The notes beneath the pieces were generated by a model. The model did no database searches and was not told the origin of the DNA. It was given only the letters and a program-made list of their open reading frames with translations. From assembly GCA_964497615.1 (NCBI GenBank), contig CAZCEC010000021.1:1-64000 (forward strand): DNA of 64,000 nt, written 5' to 3'. Each line of letters begins with the position of its first letter. Within the stretch, counting starts at the first letter, position 1. The position numbers were made by a program, and so were the translations under genes. This document shows, piece after piece, positions 23,830 to 32,332 of the stretch. The DNA is from CAZCEC01 sp964497615 (GTDB lineage: Bacteria; Chloroflexota; Anaerolineae; Anaerolineales; UBA6663).

Positions 23830-24816
23830 ATGGGCAACTCACTCTGGGTCTACATTGAGCAGTTTCGGGGCACGGTGGCGCAGCCTTCGCTTGAGGCATT
23901 GGGCGAGGCGCGCCGACTGGCTGGTCTTCTGGGCGGCGGCGTCACGGCGCTGTTGTTTGGGCAGGACATGGCTGGCCTCGCGCCCGCTATTTTCGCGCAC
24001 GGCGCTGACGAGGTGCTGCTGGCCGACGATGCCACCCTGGCCGAGTTCCGCGCCGAGGCCCATGCGCCGCTGCTGGTGAAGCTGGCACGCGAGCGCCGCC
24101 CCGAAGTTATCCTGGCCGGCGCCACCACCCGCGGCCGCGACCTGCTGGGAATGGCAGCGGTGGATCTTGAGACGAGCGCCATCGCCGATGCCATTGCGCT
24201 GTCCACCGAGGGAGGGCAGATTCAGGCCACGCGGCCGGTCTATGCCGGCAAGCTGTTAGCCACCGTAACCGGCAGCCGCCGGCCTTTGCTGGTGAGCCTG
24301 CGGCCGCGCGCATTTCCGAAACCCGAGCCGGATGCCTCCCGCACCGGCACGCCTGAGGCTGTCACGCCGGCCCTGGCCGAGGATGCGATTGCCACCAAGG
24401 TTGTGGACTACGTGGTTGAGAGCGATGGCCGCGTCAGCCTGGCGGATGCCCGCATCATCGTCAGCGGGGGGCGGGGTGTGGGCGGGCCGGAGGGGTTTGC
24501 GCCGGTGCGCGATCTGGCTGCCGTGCTGGGCGCGGCCGTGGGCGCAAGCCGCGCTGCTGTCGATGCTGGCTGGATTCCATATGCCCACCAGGTGGGCCAG
24601 ACCGGCAAAACCGTGGCCCCTGACCTTTACATCGCTGCCGGCATCTCCGGCGCCATCCAGCATCAGGCGGGCATGCGCTCCGCCAAGACGATTGTGGCCA
24701 TCAACAAAGACCCGGAGGCCCCGATCTTCAAGCTGGCCCGCTACGGCATCGCTGGTGACCTCTTCAAGGTCCTGCCGGCGCTCTCGACCGAGTTTAAGAA
24801 ACGCCTGGGCAAGTAG
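23830..24816 (+). CDS. etfA: Electron transfer flavoprotein, alpha subunit
   Basis: This 328-residue FAD-binding partner of EtfB has the C-terminal FAD motif VGASRAAVDAGWIPYAHQVGQTGKTVAPDLYIAAGISGAIQH, with the SGGRGVGGPEGF loop before it. The N-terminal domain (1-190) is less conserved. Its stop codon is three bases from the convergent stop of the next gene, with no terminator between them. No acyl-CoA dehydrogenase or ETF:quinone oxidoreductase is present in the window. Confidence 0.94.
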   Translation: MGNSLWVYIEQFRGTVAQPSLEALGEARRLAGLLGGGVTALLFGQDMAGLAPAIFAHGADEVLLADDATLAEFRAEAHAPLLVKLARERRPEVILAGATTRGRDLLGMAAVDLETSAIADAIALSTEGGQIQATRPVYAGKLLATVTGSRRPLLVSLRPRAFPKPEPDASRTGTPEAVTPALAEDAIATKVVDYVVESDGRVSLADARIIVSGGRGVGGPEGFAPVRDLAAVLGAAVGASRAAVDAGWIPYAHQVGQTGKTVAPDLYIAAGISGAIQHQAGMRSAKTIVAINKDPEAPIFKLARYGIAGDLFKVLPALSTEFKKRLGK

Positions 24817-24819
24817 CCG

Positions 24820-26901
24820 TTAGTCGATCAGCAGCCGGTCCAACATCACGTTGAAGAGGTCCACCTTGGCGTCCCACTGGTCGTCGTGTGATTCGACGAC
24901 CACGATGAACACCAGGTCTTCATCGGCGTCAATCACGCCCGCCAGCGCGCCCTGGATCGACAGGCCGGCCGGGTCGGTGTAGTTATAGTAGTTCAGCCAC
25001 CCGTCTTCCCCCGCCAGGGTGAAGGCCTCGCGTTCCTCGGCGCTGAAGTCGAGCATCTCCTCGTCCAGCGCGCCGAGATAGAGGTCAAAGAGCTGGAAGA
25101 TGTCAGCGTCGGCGCCCGTGCTGGCGATCCAGGCTGTCACCCCGAAGAAGTCCTGCGAGCTCGGGTCGCGGGCCGCTACCACCGAGACCTCATTGTCGGC
25201 CAGGTCGGTGACGTTCCAGGTTGTTGGGTAGCTGATGGTCACGCCTACATTGGTGCTGGCGAAGTAGGTCATGGGCGGCAGATCGCCCGGCAGCACCCGC
25301 AGCCGGCCCGTTGCCACCAGCGCGCCGTCCACAAACACGTCCAGGTCGTACGTCCCGGAGTTCAGCCCGCCGTAGTTGTACAGGCTCACCCAGGCCGTGC
25401 CGTCCTCGCCATACACCCACTCGTCGTACACGGTGCTCAGGTATTCGCGTCCGTCCAGCACCCAGCGAGCCATCCAGCGGCTGTCGGCCGCCATCCCGGT
25501 GTAAGCCAGTTGAGCGTACACAATCGTCGCCGACTGGGGATACTCGTCGGCCAGGTCGATCACCACGTTGTCCTCGGTGACATTGGCCCCGAAGACCAGC
25601 GGCTCGAACTCGGCCTGCGAGTCCACGCTGAGCACCTCGCCGTACATGCGTAGCGACGCAAACGCTTCCTTGAGACGCTCCACTGCCGGGTTCAACGTGC
25701 CGCCCAGGTCGGGGCGCGCGGCCGCCAGTTCGGCCAGATCGGAGACGCCGACCTCCATCAAGTAGCTGAAGTTGGAGTCACTGCTTTGGCGCTGAGCGCA
25801 GTCAATGGCGCGGGTGTAGGCTGCCTCGGCGTCCGCGGGCTGCTCCAGCGCCAGCAGGATCAACCCGTGATTGAAGGCCAGGTAGCAGTCGTCCGGCGCC
25901 ATCGGCAGGGCGATCTCCGTGTATTCCAGGGCACTACGGTATTGACCGTTGAGGTAATACAGCCAACCCAGATTGCCGAACACCGGCGCATCTTCGTGCC
26001 CCAGGCGGATGGCCCGCAGCGCGTCGTCAATGGCAAGCTGCGTGTCGAGGTGCTTTTCGAGCAGCGATGAGTCCGTGTTGGCCAGCGACCGGTAGAACAA
26101 GGCCCGGCTATAGTCGGGGGCGATCTCGACGGCGGCGTTGAAGTAGTCCAGGGCCGCGGTCGCGTCCTCGCCCCGGCTCTGCGCCAGGTTGTATTGGATG
26201 CGGCCTTCGACGAAGTTCTCGATGGCCGACCCAGGGACGAACGGCACCGGCTGAAACAGGATGACCAGCACCCAGACGCCGCAGAACATTGTCAGCCCCA
26301 GGCTGGCCGTCGCCAGGAGATACTTGAGCCGCGAGCCTAGGGTCAACGACAGGCCGGCCAGGAACAATGCCACCGACAGGACGGAGAGCACGGCCACAAA
26401 CCGGTTGGCTTTCTCGCTCCAGGCCCGCGACTGGTCGAGGAGCACGTGCTCTTCTTCCTCTTCCATGTAGGCTGGCCGGTTCAGTTCCTCGTTGTACAGC
26501 GCCGTGTCCTGGTGAAATTCCACCAGCAGGGGGTCGCTGGACGAGACCGAGGCCGCCGCCGCCAGCCAGCGGTTGGCGTCCAGCGCGTAGTCGGCCGCTA
26601 TATCGCTGCCGCCCATCCGCAGAGCGCGCGCCTTGGTGTCGGCGCGCACGGCCCGCTGGACGTAGTCCCCATACCGCTGGAGCACGTCGGTGCCTTGCGC
26701 CGCCGACAGTCCGGCGCGCACGTACAGGCCGGTGGCATTGACAGCGTTGAAGGAACTGCGCTGGGCCAGGTCGGACGATTGCAGACCCGAGTAGGTTTGC
26801 AGGAAGGTGACCAGCGCCGCGAACACGCTGACCAGGGTCAGCATGACGATGACGCCGTTCTTGAAGTAGTCGGGGCGTTCGGGCTTGGGCGTGTCGCTCA
26901 T
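24820..26901 (-). CDS. unrecognised membrane protein with TPR-like region, 693 aa
   Basis: Parts in order: a short cytoplasmic N-terminus; a transmembrane helix (about 15-35); a helical domain with an acidic EEEEE stretch (to about 155); two transmembrane helices (about 165-215); TPR-like repeats (ALDYFNAAVEIAPDYSRALFYRSLA, ALEYTEIALPMAPDDCYLAFNHGLILL; about 240-390); a beta-rich region around 440-540; and a C-terminal domain (about 545-690) with VGVTISYPTTWNVTD, similar in style to PsbP/DUF1795-like domains. It is three bases downstream of the 235-residue membrane protein, with which it shares N-terminal topology. No catalytic motif was seen. Confidence 0.7.
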   Translation of the reverse strand: MSDTPKPERPDYFKNGVIVMLTLVSVFAALVTFLQTYSGLQSSDLAQRSSFNAVNATGLYVRAGLSAAQGTDVLQRYGDYVQRAVRADTKARALRMGGSDIAADYALDANRWLAAAASVSSSDPLLVEFHQDTALYNEELNRPAYMEEEEEHVLLDQSRAWSEKANRFVAVLSVLSVALFLAGLSLTLGSRLKYLLATASLGLTMFCGVWVLVILFQPVPFVPGSAIENFVEGRIQYNLAQSRGEDATAALDYFNAAVEIAPDYSRALFYRSLANTDSSLLEKHLDTQLAIDDALRAIRLGHEDAPVFGNLGWLYYLNGQYRSALEYTEIALPMAPDDCYLAFNHGLILLALEQPADAEAAYTRAIDCAQRQSSDSNFSYLMEVGVSDLAELAAARPDLGGTLNPAVERLKEAFASLRMYGEVLSVDSQAEFEPLVFGANVTEDNVVIDLADEYPQSATIVYAQLAYTGMAADSRWMARWVLDGREYLSTVYDEWVYGEDGTAWVSLYNYGGLNSGTYDLDVFVDGALVATGRLRVLPGDLPPMTYFASTNVGVTISYPTTWNVTDLADNEVSVVAARDPSSQDFFGVTAWIASTGADADIFQLFDLYLGALDEEMLDFSAEEREAFTLAGEDGWLNYYNYTDPAGLSIQGALAGVIDADEDLVFIVVVESHDDQWDAKVDLFNVMLDRLLID

Positions 26902-26904
26902 GGC

Positions 26905-27612
26905 CTAGCCAAGCCCCATCACGTTGATGACGCCGCCGATGACGTACACGGCCGTGATCGCCAGCGCCACCAGTAGGCCCGCCGTCAGCCACACCCAGCG
27001 CAGCGCGGTCTTGGTGATCTCCGCCCAGGTGAGGAAGGCCAGCGACAGGAACCACGCGAACAGGCTGGCCCCCAGCGACAGCGCCTCGGTCCGCCAGCGC
27101 GCCGCCTCGGCAAAGTCGTCCTCGAAGTCAATGTCCACATAGACGGCCGCATTCTGCCGGCGGTCGTTCAGGAAAGTCGCTTCATCGAAGCCGACGTATT
27201 CGCCCGTGTCATCCGCGATCAGGTAGCCGCTGTCTATGTACCGGTAGGCGTTGTTACTCTCCTCAAGCTGGCCGGCGGCTTCCAGGCGCAGCGCGGTGCC
27301 CAGCGCAGCGTTTTCGCTGGCCTCGGCCTCGTTGATGTAGTCGAACGTCAGGAAGTACAGGTCGCGGTTGAAGCGATAGTCGCTGAAGGCGCGCTGGTTG
27401 CGGGCCACCTGCGCCCAACTGCCGCCGTCCACGCGCTCCAGGTTGATCTTGGCCAGCACGCCATTGTGCTGCGCCTCGGTGGCATTCCCGGCCGCCACCG
27501 CCGATTGCGATGCCACCAGCGCAATGACGGTGGACACCAGGGCGATCAGCACCGTGATGACGGTAGACAAACGATCAGCTTTATCTTTGGCCGGCTCGGC
27601 GTTTTCGCTCAT
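26905..27612 (-). CDS. membrane protein, DUF4337-like topology, 235 aa
   Basis: One N-terminal transmembrane helix (about 14-34) is followed by a helical Gln/Asn-rich region (AVAAGNATEAQHNGVLAKINLE...NQRAFSDYRF), an acidic region and two C-terminal helices (about 175-230). The arrangement recalls DUF4337-type proteins, but I did not establish homology. The same three-helix layout (1 + domain + 2) recurs in the first third of the adjacent 693-residue protein, suggesting the two interact or are distant paralogues. Confidence 0.65.
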   Translation of the reverse strand: MSENAEPAKDKADRLSTVITVLIALVSTVIALVASQSAVAAGNATEAQHNGVLAKINLERVDGGSWAQVARNQRAFSDYRFNRDLYFLTFDYINEAEASENAALGTALRLEAAGQLEESNNAYRYIDSGYLIADDTGEYVGFDEATFLNDRRQNAAVYVDIDFEDDFAEAARWRTEALSLGASLFAWFLSLAFLTWAEITKTALRWVWLTAGLLVALAITAVYVIGGVINVMGLG

Positions 27613-27618
27613 AGGGGG

Positions 27619-27822
27619 CTATTGGGCCTGTTCACGCAGGATGTTCACGGCCAGGGCGGCCGCGTCGCGCTGGGCGGGGTCCCAGCCCGGTTCGTCGCGC
27701 ATGCGCTTCAGGTGCGCCAGCACGGCCAGGCTCTCGTCATCAGTCAGGTCGCGCCACACCCGCCGGATGCGGGCGGGGTCACCCGACAGCAAGGCTTCCC
27801 ATAACTGCTCCAATTCGTCCAT
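27619..27822 (-). CDS. small hypothetical protein, 67 aa
   Basis: A short acidic helical protein (MDELEQLWEALLSGDPARIR...), predicted soluble. It is six bases upstream of the membrane-protein gene and in the same direction, and third-position GC is high. No clear Shine-Dalgarno precedes the ATG at 27822; a start 16 codons earlier is possible. Its function is unknown. The leading position suggests an accessory or regulatory partner of the two membrane proteins. Confidence 0.5.
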   Translation of the reverse strand: MDELEQLWEALLSGDPARIRRVWRDLTDDESLAVLAHLKRMRDEPGWDPAQRDAAALAVNILREQAQ

Positions 27823-27872
27823 GCCAATGATTAGGGCCGGGCCAGCGGCGACGGCGGAATAATACCACAACC

Positions 27873-27901
27873 TTGACCCGCCTTATGTCCATCCTTATAA
27901 T
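27873..27901 (+). promoter_or_regulatory. promoter of the glucosylglycerate genes
   Basis: TTGACC (27873-27878) and a perfect TATAAT (27896-27901) are spaced by 17 bp, upstream of the GT4-gpgS-gpgP unit. A GTG eight bases after the -10 (27910) is in frame with the GT4 gene and could be a leaderless start. Confidence 0.75.
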
Positions 27902-28002
27902 GGCAATGCGTGGGTTACTTGCGCTGTGGACCGCGCGCCCCATCCTCCGAATCGAATTCCGCGCTGCCCCCGTGGTCGCGATTGCTAGAAAAGGGACGAC
28001 TG

Positions 28003-29238
28003 TTGCAGATTGCGCTAATTCACTATGCCGTGCCGCCCATCGTGGGCGGCGTCGAAGCCGTCGTGGGACGTCACGCACGGCTCATGCACGCCGCTGGTCA
28101 TGCTGTGCGCTTGCTAGCGGCACGCGGAGCCGCGCCCGGCGCCGGCATTGGCTACGCGGAGTTGCCTCTGATCGGCTCCCGGCATCCCCGTGTATTGGCC
28201 GCCAAAGCCGGATTGGATGCCGGCCGCGTGCCGGCGGACTTCGAGGCCCTCACCGCCGATATCCTGCGCGCCCTTGAACCGGCGCTGAGCGGCGTGGAGG
28301 TGCTCATCGCCCACAACGTCGCCTCCCTGAACAAGAACCTGGCTTTGACGGCGGCTCTGCATCTGCTCAACGCCCGCCCCGGCGCGCCGCACCTAATTCT
28401 GTGGCACCACGACCTGGCCTGGACCACGCCGCGCTATCAGCCCGAACTGCACCCTGGTCTGCCCTGGGAATTGCTCTCGAGCCCATGGCCACGCGCCCGC
28501 CAGGTGGTCGTGTCCGAGGCCCGTCGCCACGAGTTGGCGGCGCTGATGGGCTTACCCCCAGGAGACATCACCGTTGTCCCGAACGGGATTGATTTGGACC
28601 ATCTCTACAAACTGGAGCCGCAAACGCGCGACCTCGCGGCGGCGATGGGCCTCGCCGAAGCCGATCCCCTCCTGCTGCTGCCCGTGCGCCTGACTCGCCG
28701 CAAGAATATCGAGCTGGCGCTGAACGTGTTGGCTCGCCTGCGGGCGGAGAGCCTGCCGCATGCCATGCTGGTTGTCACTGGCCCCGAGGGGCCGCACAAT
28801 CCCGCCAACGCTGCTTATCGCCAGGAACTGCTGGCCTTGCGCGACAGGCTGCACCTGGGCGGCGCCGCCCACTTCTGTGCTGAATACACCACTGAATTCT
28901 TGCCCGATGCCGTCATCGCCGACTTCTTCCGGCTGGCTGACGCGCTCTTCCTCCCCAGCCGCGAGGAAGGTTTTGGGATTCCCTTGATCGAAGCCGCTGT
29001 TACCCGGCTGCCGGTCTTCTGCAGCGACATTGCGCCACTGCGTGCGCTAGGGCAGGGGGATGCCGTTTACTTCGCGCCTGATGCTGACCCGGCCGCCATC
29101 GCGGACGTGGTCGCCCGCCGTCTGGCCGGCGACTCGGCGGCCCGCTTTGCGGCGCGGGCCCGCCGGGAATTCACCTGGGAGGCAGTCTATGCGCGGCATG
29201 TGGCCCCCTTGCTGGTGAGACAGGAAAGCACACTATGA
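28003..29238 (+). CDS. GT4-family glycosyltransferase
   Basis: A 411-residue GT-B enzyme. The N-terminal Rossmann half begins QIALIHYAVPPIVGGVEAVVGRHA, and the C-terminal half has the donor-binding TRRKNIELAL and EEGFGIPLIEAAVTRLPVFCSD, with the nucleotide-sugar Glu residues (E-x7-E). It resembles sucrose-synthase/mannosylglycerate-type GT4 enzymes, but the sugar is not identifiable. The TTG start at 28003 matches where GT4 proteins begin and has GGGA upstream; a leaderless GTG at 27910 would add 31 residues. It overlaps gpgS by four bases, which places it in the same pathway or process. Confidence 0.8.
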   Translation: MQIALIHYAVPPIVGGVEAVVGRHARLMHAAGHAVRLLAARGAAPGAGIGYAELPLIGSRHPRVLAAKAGLDAGRVPADFEALTADILRALEPALSGVEVLIAHNVASLNKNLALTAALHLLNARPGAPHLILWHHDLAWTTPRYQPELHPGLPWELLSSPWPRARQVVVSEARRHELAALMGLPPGDITVVPNGIDLDHLYKLEPQTRDLAAAMGLAEADPLLLLPVRLTRRKNIELALNVLARLRAESLPHAMLVVTGPEGPHNPANAAYRQELLALRDRLHLGGAAHFCAEYTTEFLPDAVIADFFRLADALFLPSREEGFGIPLIEAAVTRLPVFCSDIAPLRALGQGDAVYFAPDADPAAIADVVARRLAGDSAARFAARARREFTWEAVYARHVAPLLVRQESTL

Positions 29239-31037
29239 AGACCCGCGCCTTTCCACCTGTGCGCACGGCGCTGGTGCCCGTTATCCACGGCTGCGACGGG
29301 GCGGCCTCGCTGGCGGCGGCCCGCGCCCTGGCAACCGAGGTGGTGCTGGTCGGTTTTGTGCCGATTGGGGCCGACGAGAGTCTGAGCGCCGGCACCACCA
29401 AGGCCCGCGAGGTGCGGCGCCAGTTGCGCGAGCTGGCGCAGATGACGGGCCCGTCCACGCGCGTCAAATCGCCGGTGCATGTCTCCACCACGCCCTGGCA
29501 GGACTTGGAAACGGTGCTGGCCGCCGAATCGCCGGATGCCCTGGTGCTCGATTGGTACGGCCACCTGGCGGCGCTCGGTGTGGCGCCGGATGAAGTGCTG
29601 CTCAACCCCGCCTGCGATATCATCCTGGTCCGCGGACCATTTCCGGAGAAGCCGCGGCGGGTGCTGGTCCCGGCCCGCGGCGGCCCGCACGCCGAGTTGG
29701 CCTTGCGGCTCGCGCTCAGCCTCAGCCCCGAGAAGATGACGACCCTGCACCTGACCCAGCCGGGCGCCTCGTCAGATGCGCCGTTCCGAGGGCTGGAACA
29801 GGTGCTGCGCCGGCTGCCCGAGGTGGAGACCCGCACGGCCGAAACCGACGACCCGGTGAGCACCCTGCTGCGCGAAGCCGCCAACTACGACGTGGTGGTG
29901 ATGGGCGCCACCGCCCAGCCGCTGCGCAGCCTGGAGTCCTTGGGCGTTGCCGCGGACCGCATGCTGCGTGAATCGCCCACCGCCGTGCTGGCTGTCAAGA
30001 CCCGCCGGCCTATGTCGGTGCTCCATCCGGATGAGACCGCTGGCGCACAGGCCATCTCCATCCTGGTGGACAAGTGGTTTGCCGAGAACACCTTCGAGGC
30101 GGCCGAGTTTGACGACATCGAGCAACTCGTGGACCTCAAGCGCCAGCATGGTCTGACCATTAGCCTGGCCCTGCCCGCCCTCAATGAAGCTGAGACCGTC
30201 GGCAAGGTGATCCGAACCATCAAGCGGGCGCTGATGGAGCAAGCGCCCTTGCTGGATGAGATCGTCTTGATCGATTCGAACTCCACCGATCGGACGCGTG
30301 AGATCGCGGCCAGCCTGGGCGTGCCGGTGTACATTCATCAGGAGCTGCTGCCCGATTTGGGGCCGCGCCGTGGCAAGGGCGAGGCCCTGTGGAAGAGCCT
30401 GCTGGTGACGACCGGCGACATCGTGGCCTGGATCGATACCGACATCGTCAACATCCATCCGCGCTTTGTGTATGGCATCCTGGGGCCGCTGCTGCAAAAC
30501 CCCGCCATCAAGTTCGTCAAGGGCTTCTATCGCCGCCCTCTGCGGGTGGGCGAGAAAATCCAGGCCGGCGGCGGCGGCCGGGTGACGGAGTTGATGGCCC
30601 GGCCGATGCTCAACCTGTTCTACCCCGAGCTGTCGGGCGTCGTGCAGCCCCTGTCGGGTGAGTACGCCGGCCGGCGCGACGCGCTTGAGCAGTTGCCTTT
30701 CTTCTCCGGCTACGGCGTGGAGACTGGGCTGCTGGTGGATGTCTTTGAACACTTCGGGCTGCCGGCCATTGCCCAGGTGGACCTTCTGGAGCGCATCCAT
30801 CACAACCAGCCCCTGGAAGCTCTGAGCAAGATGTCGTTTGCCATCCTTCAGGCCGTCATCCGCAAGCTCGAACGGCGCTACGGTCAAACCATCCTGGAGG
30901 ATGTGCATAAATCCATGAAGCTGATTCGCTACGAAGCTGGGGCCTACTTCCTGGAAGTGGAAGAGATCGTGGAACACGAGCGCCCCCCCATGGTGGATGT
31001 GCCGGAATACGCCCAGCGGCAAATCAGCACTCTATGA
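29235..31037 (+). CDS. gpgS: USP-domain / glucosyl-3-phosphoglycerate synthase fusion
   Basis: The C-terminal half (about 300-560) is a GT81 enzyme that transfers glucose from NDP-glucose to 3-phosphoglycerate. It has ISLALPALNEAETVGKVI, the metal DxD in AWIDTDIVNIHP, GKGEALWKSL, VKGFYRRPL, GGGGRVTELMARP, QPLSGEYAGRRD and GYGVETGLLVD, all as in mycobacterial GpgS. The N-terminal 260 residues look like two universal-stress-protein domains, the second ending VVVMGATAQPL...ESPTAVLAVKTRRP. The fused USP pair is unusual, since GpgS is normally a stand-alone protein of about 300-330 residues. ATGA-type overlaps with GT4 upstream and the phosphatase downstream mark a tight operon. Confidence 0.88.
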   Translation: MKTRAFPPVRTALVPVIHGCDGAASLAAARALATEVVLVGFVPIGADESLSAGTTKAREVRRQLRELAQMTGPSTRVKSPVHVSTTPWQDLETVLAAESPDALVLDWYGHLAALGVAPDEVLLNPACDIILVRGPFPEKPRRVLVPARGGPHAELALRLALSLSPEKMTTLHLTQPGASSDAPFRGLEQVLRRLPEVETRTAETDDPVSTLLREAANYDVVVMGATAQPLRSLESLGVAADRMLRESPTAVLAVKTRRPMSVLHPDETAGAQAISILVDKWFAENTFEAAEFDDIEQLVDLKRQHGLTISLALPALNEAETVGKVIRTIKRALMEQAPLLDEIVLIDSNSTDRTREIAASLGVPVYIHQELLPDLGPRRGKGEALWKSLLVTTGDIVAWIDTDIVNIHPRFVYGILGPLLQNPAIKFVKGFYRRPLRVGEKIQAGGGGRVTELMARPMLNLFYPELSGVVQPLSGEYAGRRDALEQLPFFSGYGVETGLLVDVFEHFGLPAIAQVDLLERIHHNQPLEALSKMSFAILQAVIRKLERRYGQTILEDVHKSMKLIRYEAGAYFLEVEEIVEHERPPMVDVPEYAQRQISTL

Positions 31038-31630
31038 CCCCCACGCCGCCGCACGCGCACCTGTGGCTTGTTCGCCACGGCCAGACGGACTGGAATCTGT
31101 CCGGCCGCTATCAGGGCCAGGCGGATGTGCCCCTTAACGACACCGGCTGGGAGCAGGCCCGTGCCCTGCCCGCGGTTCTGTCCGGCCCTGATTTTGCCGC
31201 GCTCTACAGCAGCGACCTGCGCCGTGCGCGCGACACCGCCTCCGTCCTGGCCGAGCGCCTCTCGCTGGCGGTGCAGGTGGATGCGCGCCTGCGTGAAGTG
31301 CGGCTGGGCGAATGGGAGGGGATGCTCTTCAGCGACATCCAGGCACACTACCCCGCCGAATGGCAGGCGCGGCAAAGCGACCCTCTCAACGCCCGTCCGC
31401 CCGGCGGCGAAAACCTGCGGGAGGTTGCAGCGCGGGTGTGGGCCGCCGCCGACGACATTGCCCGCATTCATCCTGGCGCGGAGGTAGTGATTGTGGCGCA
31501 TGGCCTATCGCTGGCGACCGTGCGCGTGCGCGCCTTGGGCCTGCCCCTGGCCGTGGCTTACGATCACGTTCCTGAGAATGGACGTCCCGAGCGCGTCACC
31601 TGGTCAATTCAAGGAGATACCGCGCCCTGA
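31034..31630 (+). CDS. gpgP: histidine-phosphatase superfamily enzyme, likely glucosyl-3-phosphoglycerate phosphatase
   Basis: A 198-residue phosphoglycerate-mutase-like phosphatase with the catalytic RHG motif (LWLVRHGQTDWNLSGRYQG), SSDLRRARDTA, the Glu in LREVRLGEWEG and the second His in VIVAHGLSL. The family is broad (cobalamin, PGM, GpgP). The four-base overlap with gpgS makes glucosyl-3-phosphoglycerate phosphatase the best-supported role, giving glucosylglycerate as the product (inference from context). The conserved residues for activity are all present. Confidence 0.8.
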   Translation: MTPTPPHAHLWLVRHGQTDWNLSGRYQGQADVPLNDTGWEQARALPAVLSGPDFAALYSSDLRRARDTASVLAERLSLAVQVDARLREVRLGEWEGMLFSDIQAHYPAEWQARQSDPLNARPPGGENLREVAARVWAAADDIARIHPGAEVVIVAHGLSLATVRVRALGLPLAVAYDHVPENGRPERVTWSIQGDTAP

Positions 31631-31678
31631 CCGTACTCGCCATCCTCCGCCCCTCGACGCCCGCTCAGCTTCACCCCC

Positions 31679-32323
31679 TCAACCGCCGCGCCTGGGCGGG
31701 TCGCTGAGATAAGCGTGCCACAGGATGCGCGCCGCCACCGCCCGCCACGGACGCCAGGCCTCCCCCAGCGCCGACAGTTCGTCCGGGCCGGGCCGGCTTC
31801 CCAGCCGCTTCACACGCTGCGCCGCGATTGCCAGCGCCAGGTCGCCCGTCGGCCAGGCGTCGGGCCGGCGCAGGACCATCAGCAGGTAAATCTCCGCTGT
31901 CCACGGCCCAATGCCCTTGATGGCGGTCAGCGAGGCGCGCGCGGCGGCGTCCTCCTGCCGGGCCAGCCGGCGCAAGTTCAGCCGGCCCTCCGCCAGGGCC
32001 GCTGCCAACTCGCGCCCGTAACGGGTCTTCTGCCGGCTGAAGCCAATCGTCTTCAGGGTTGCGTCGTCCAGGGCCAGAAAGGCGCGCGGCGTCAGCGGCC
32101 GGACGGCAGCGTTGAGCTTGCGATAGGCGGCCAGGGCCGAAGCAAGCGAAACTTGCTGTTCCAGGATAATATGGAGCAGGGTGCCGAAGCCCGGCCGCCG
32201 GGACCAGAGCGGCGGCGGCCCATGGCGGCGCACCACATCCGCCAGGTCGGCGTCGCGTCGCGCGAGGTCGGCCACGGCGTTGGAGAGGGTGTTTCGGTTT
32301 AGTGCTGGCGTCTTTGCGTTCAA
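31679..32323 (-). CDS. AlkA-like DNA-3-methyladenine glycosylase
   Basis: A helix-hairpin-helix base-excision glycosylase. The HhH-GPD core LTAIKGIGPWTAEIYLLMVLRRPDAWPTGDLALAIA includes the catalytic Asp in PTGD. HIILEQQVSLASALAAYRKL is the family N-terminal signature. The start is uncertain: TTG at 32323 (214 aa) avoids overlap with the divergent MFS gene; an ATG at 32362 (227 aa) would overlap it by 30 bp. It interrupts the otherwise plus-strand osmolyte region and looks like an unrelated insertion or simple neighbour. Confidence 0.88.
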   Translation of the reverse strand: MNAKTPALNRNTLSNAVADLARRDADLADVVRRHGPPPLWSRRPGFGTLLHIILEQQVSLASALAAYRKLNAAVRPLTPRAFLALDDATLKTIGFSRQKTRYGRELAAALAEGRLNLRRLARQEDAAARASLTAIKGIGPWTAEIYLLMVLRRPDAWPTGDLALAIAAQRVKRLGSRPGPDELSALGEAWRPWRAVAARILWHAYLSDPPRRGG

Positions 32324-32332
32324 TTTCGCTTC

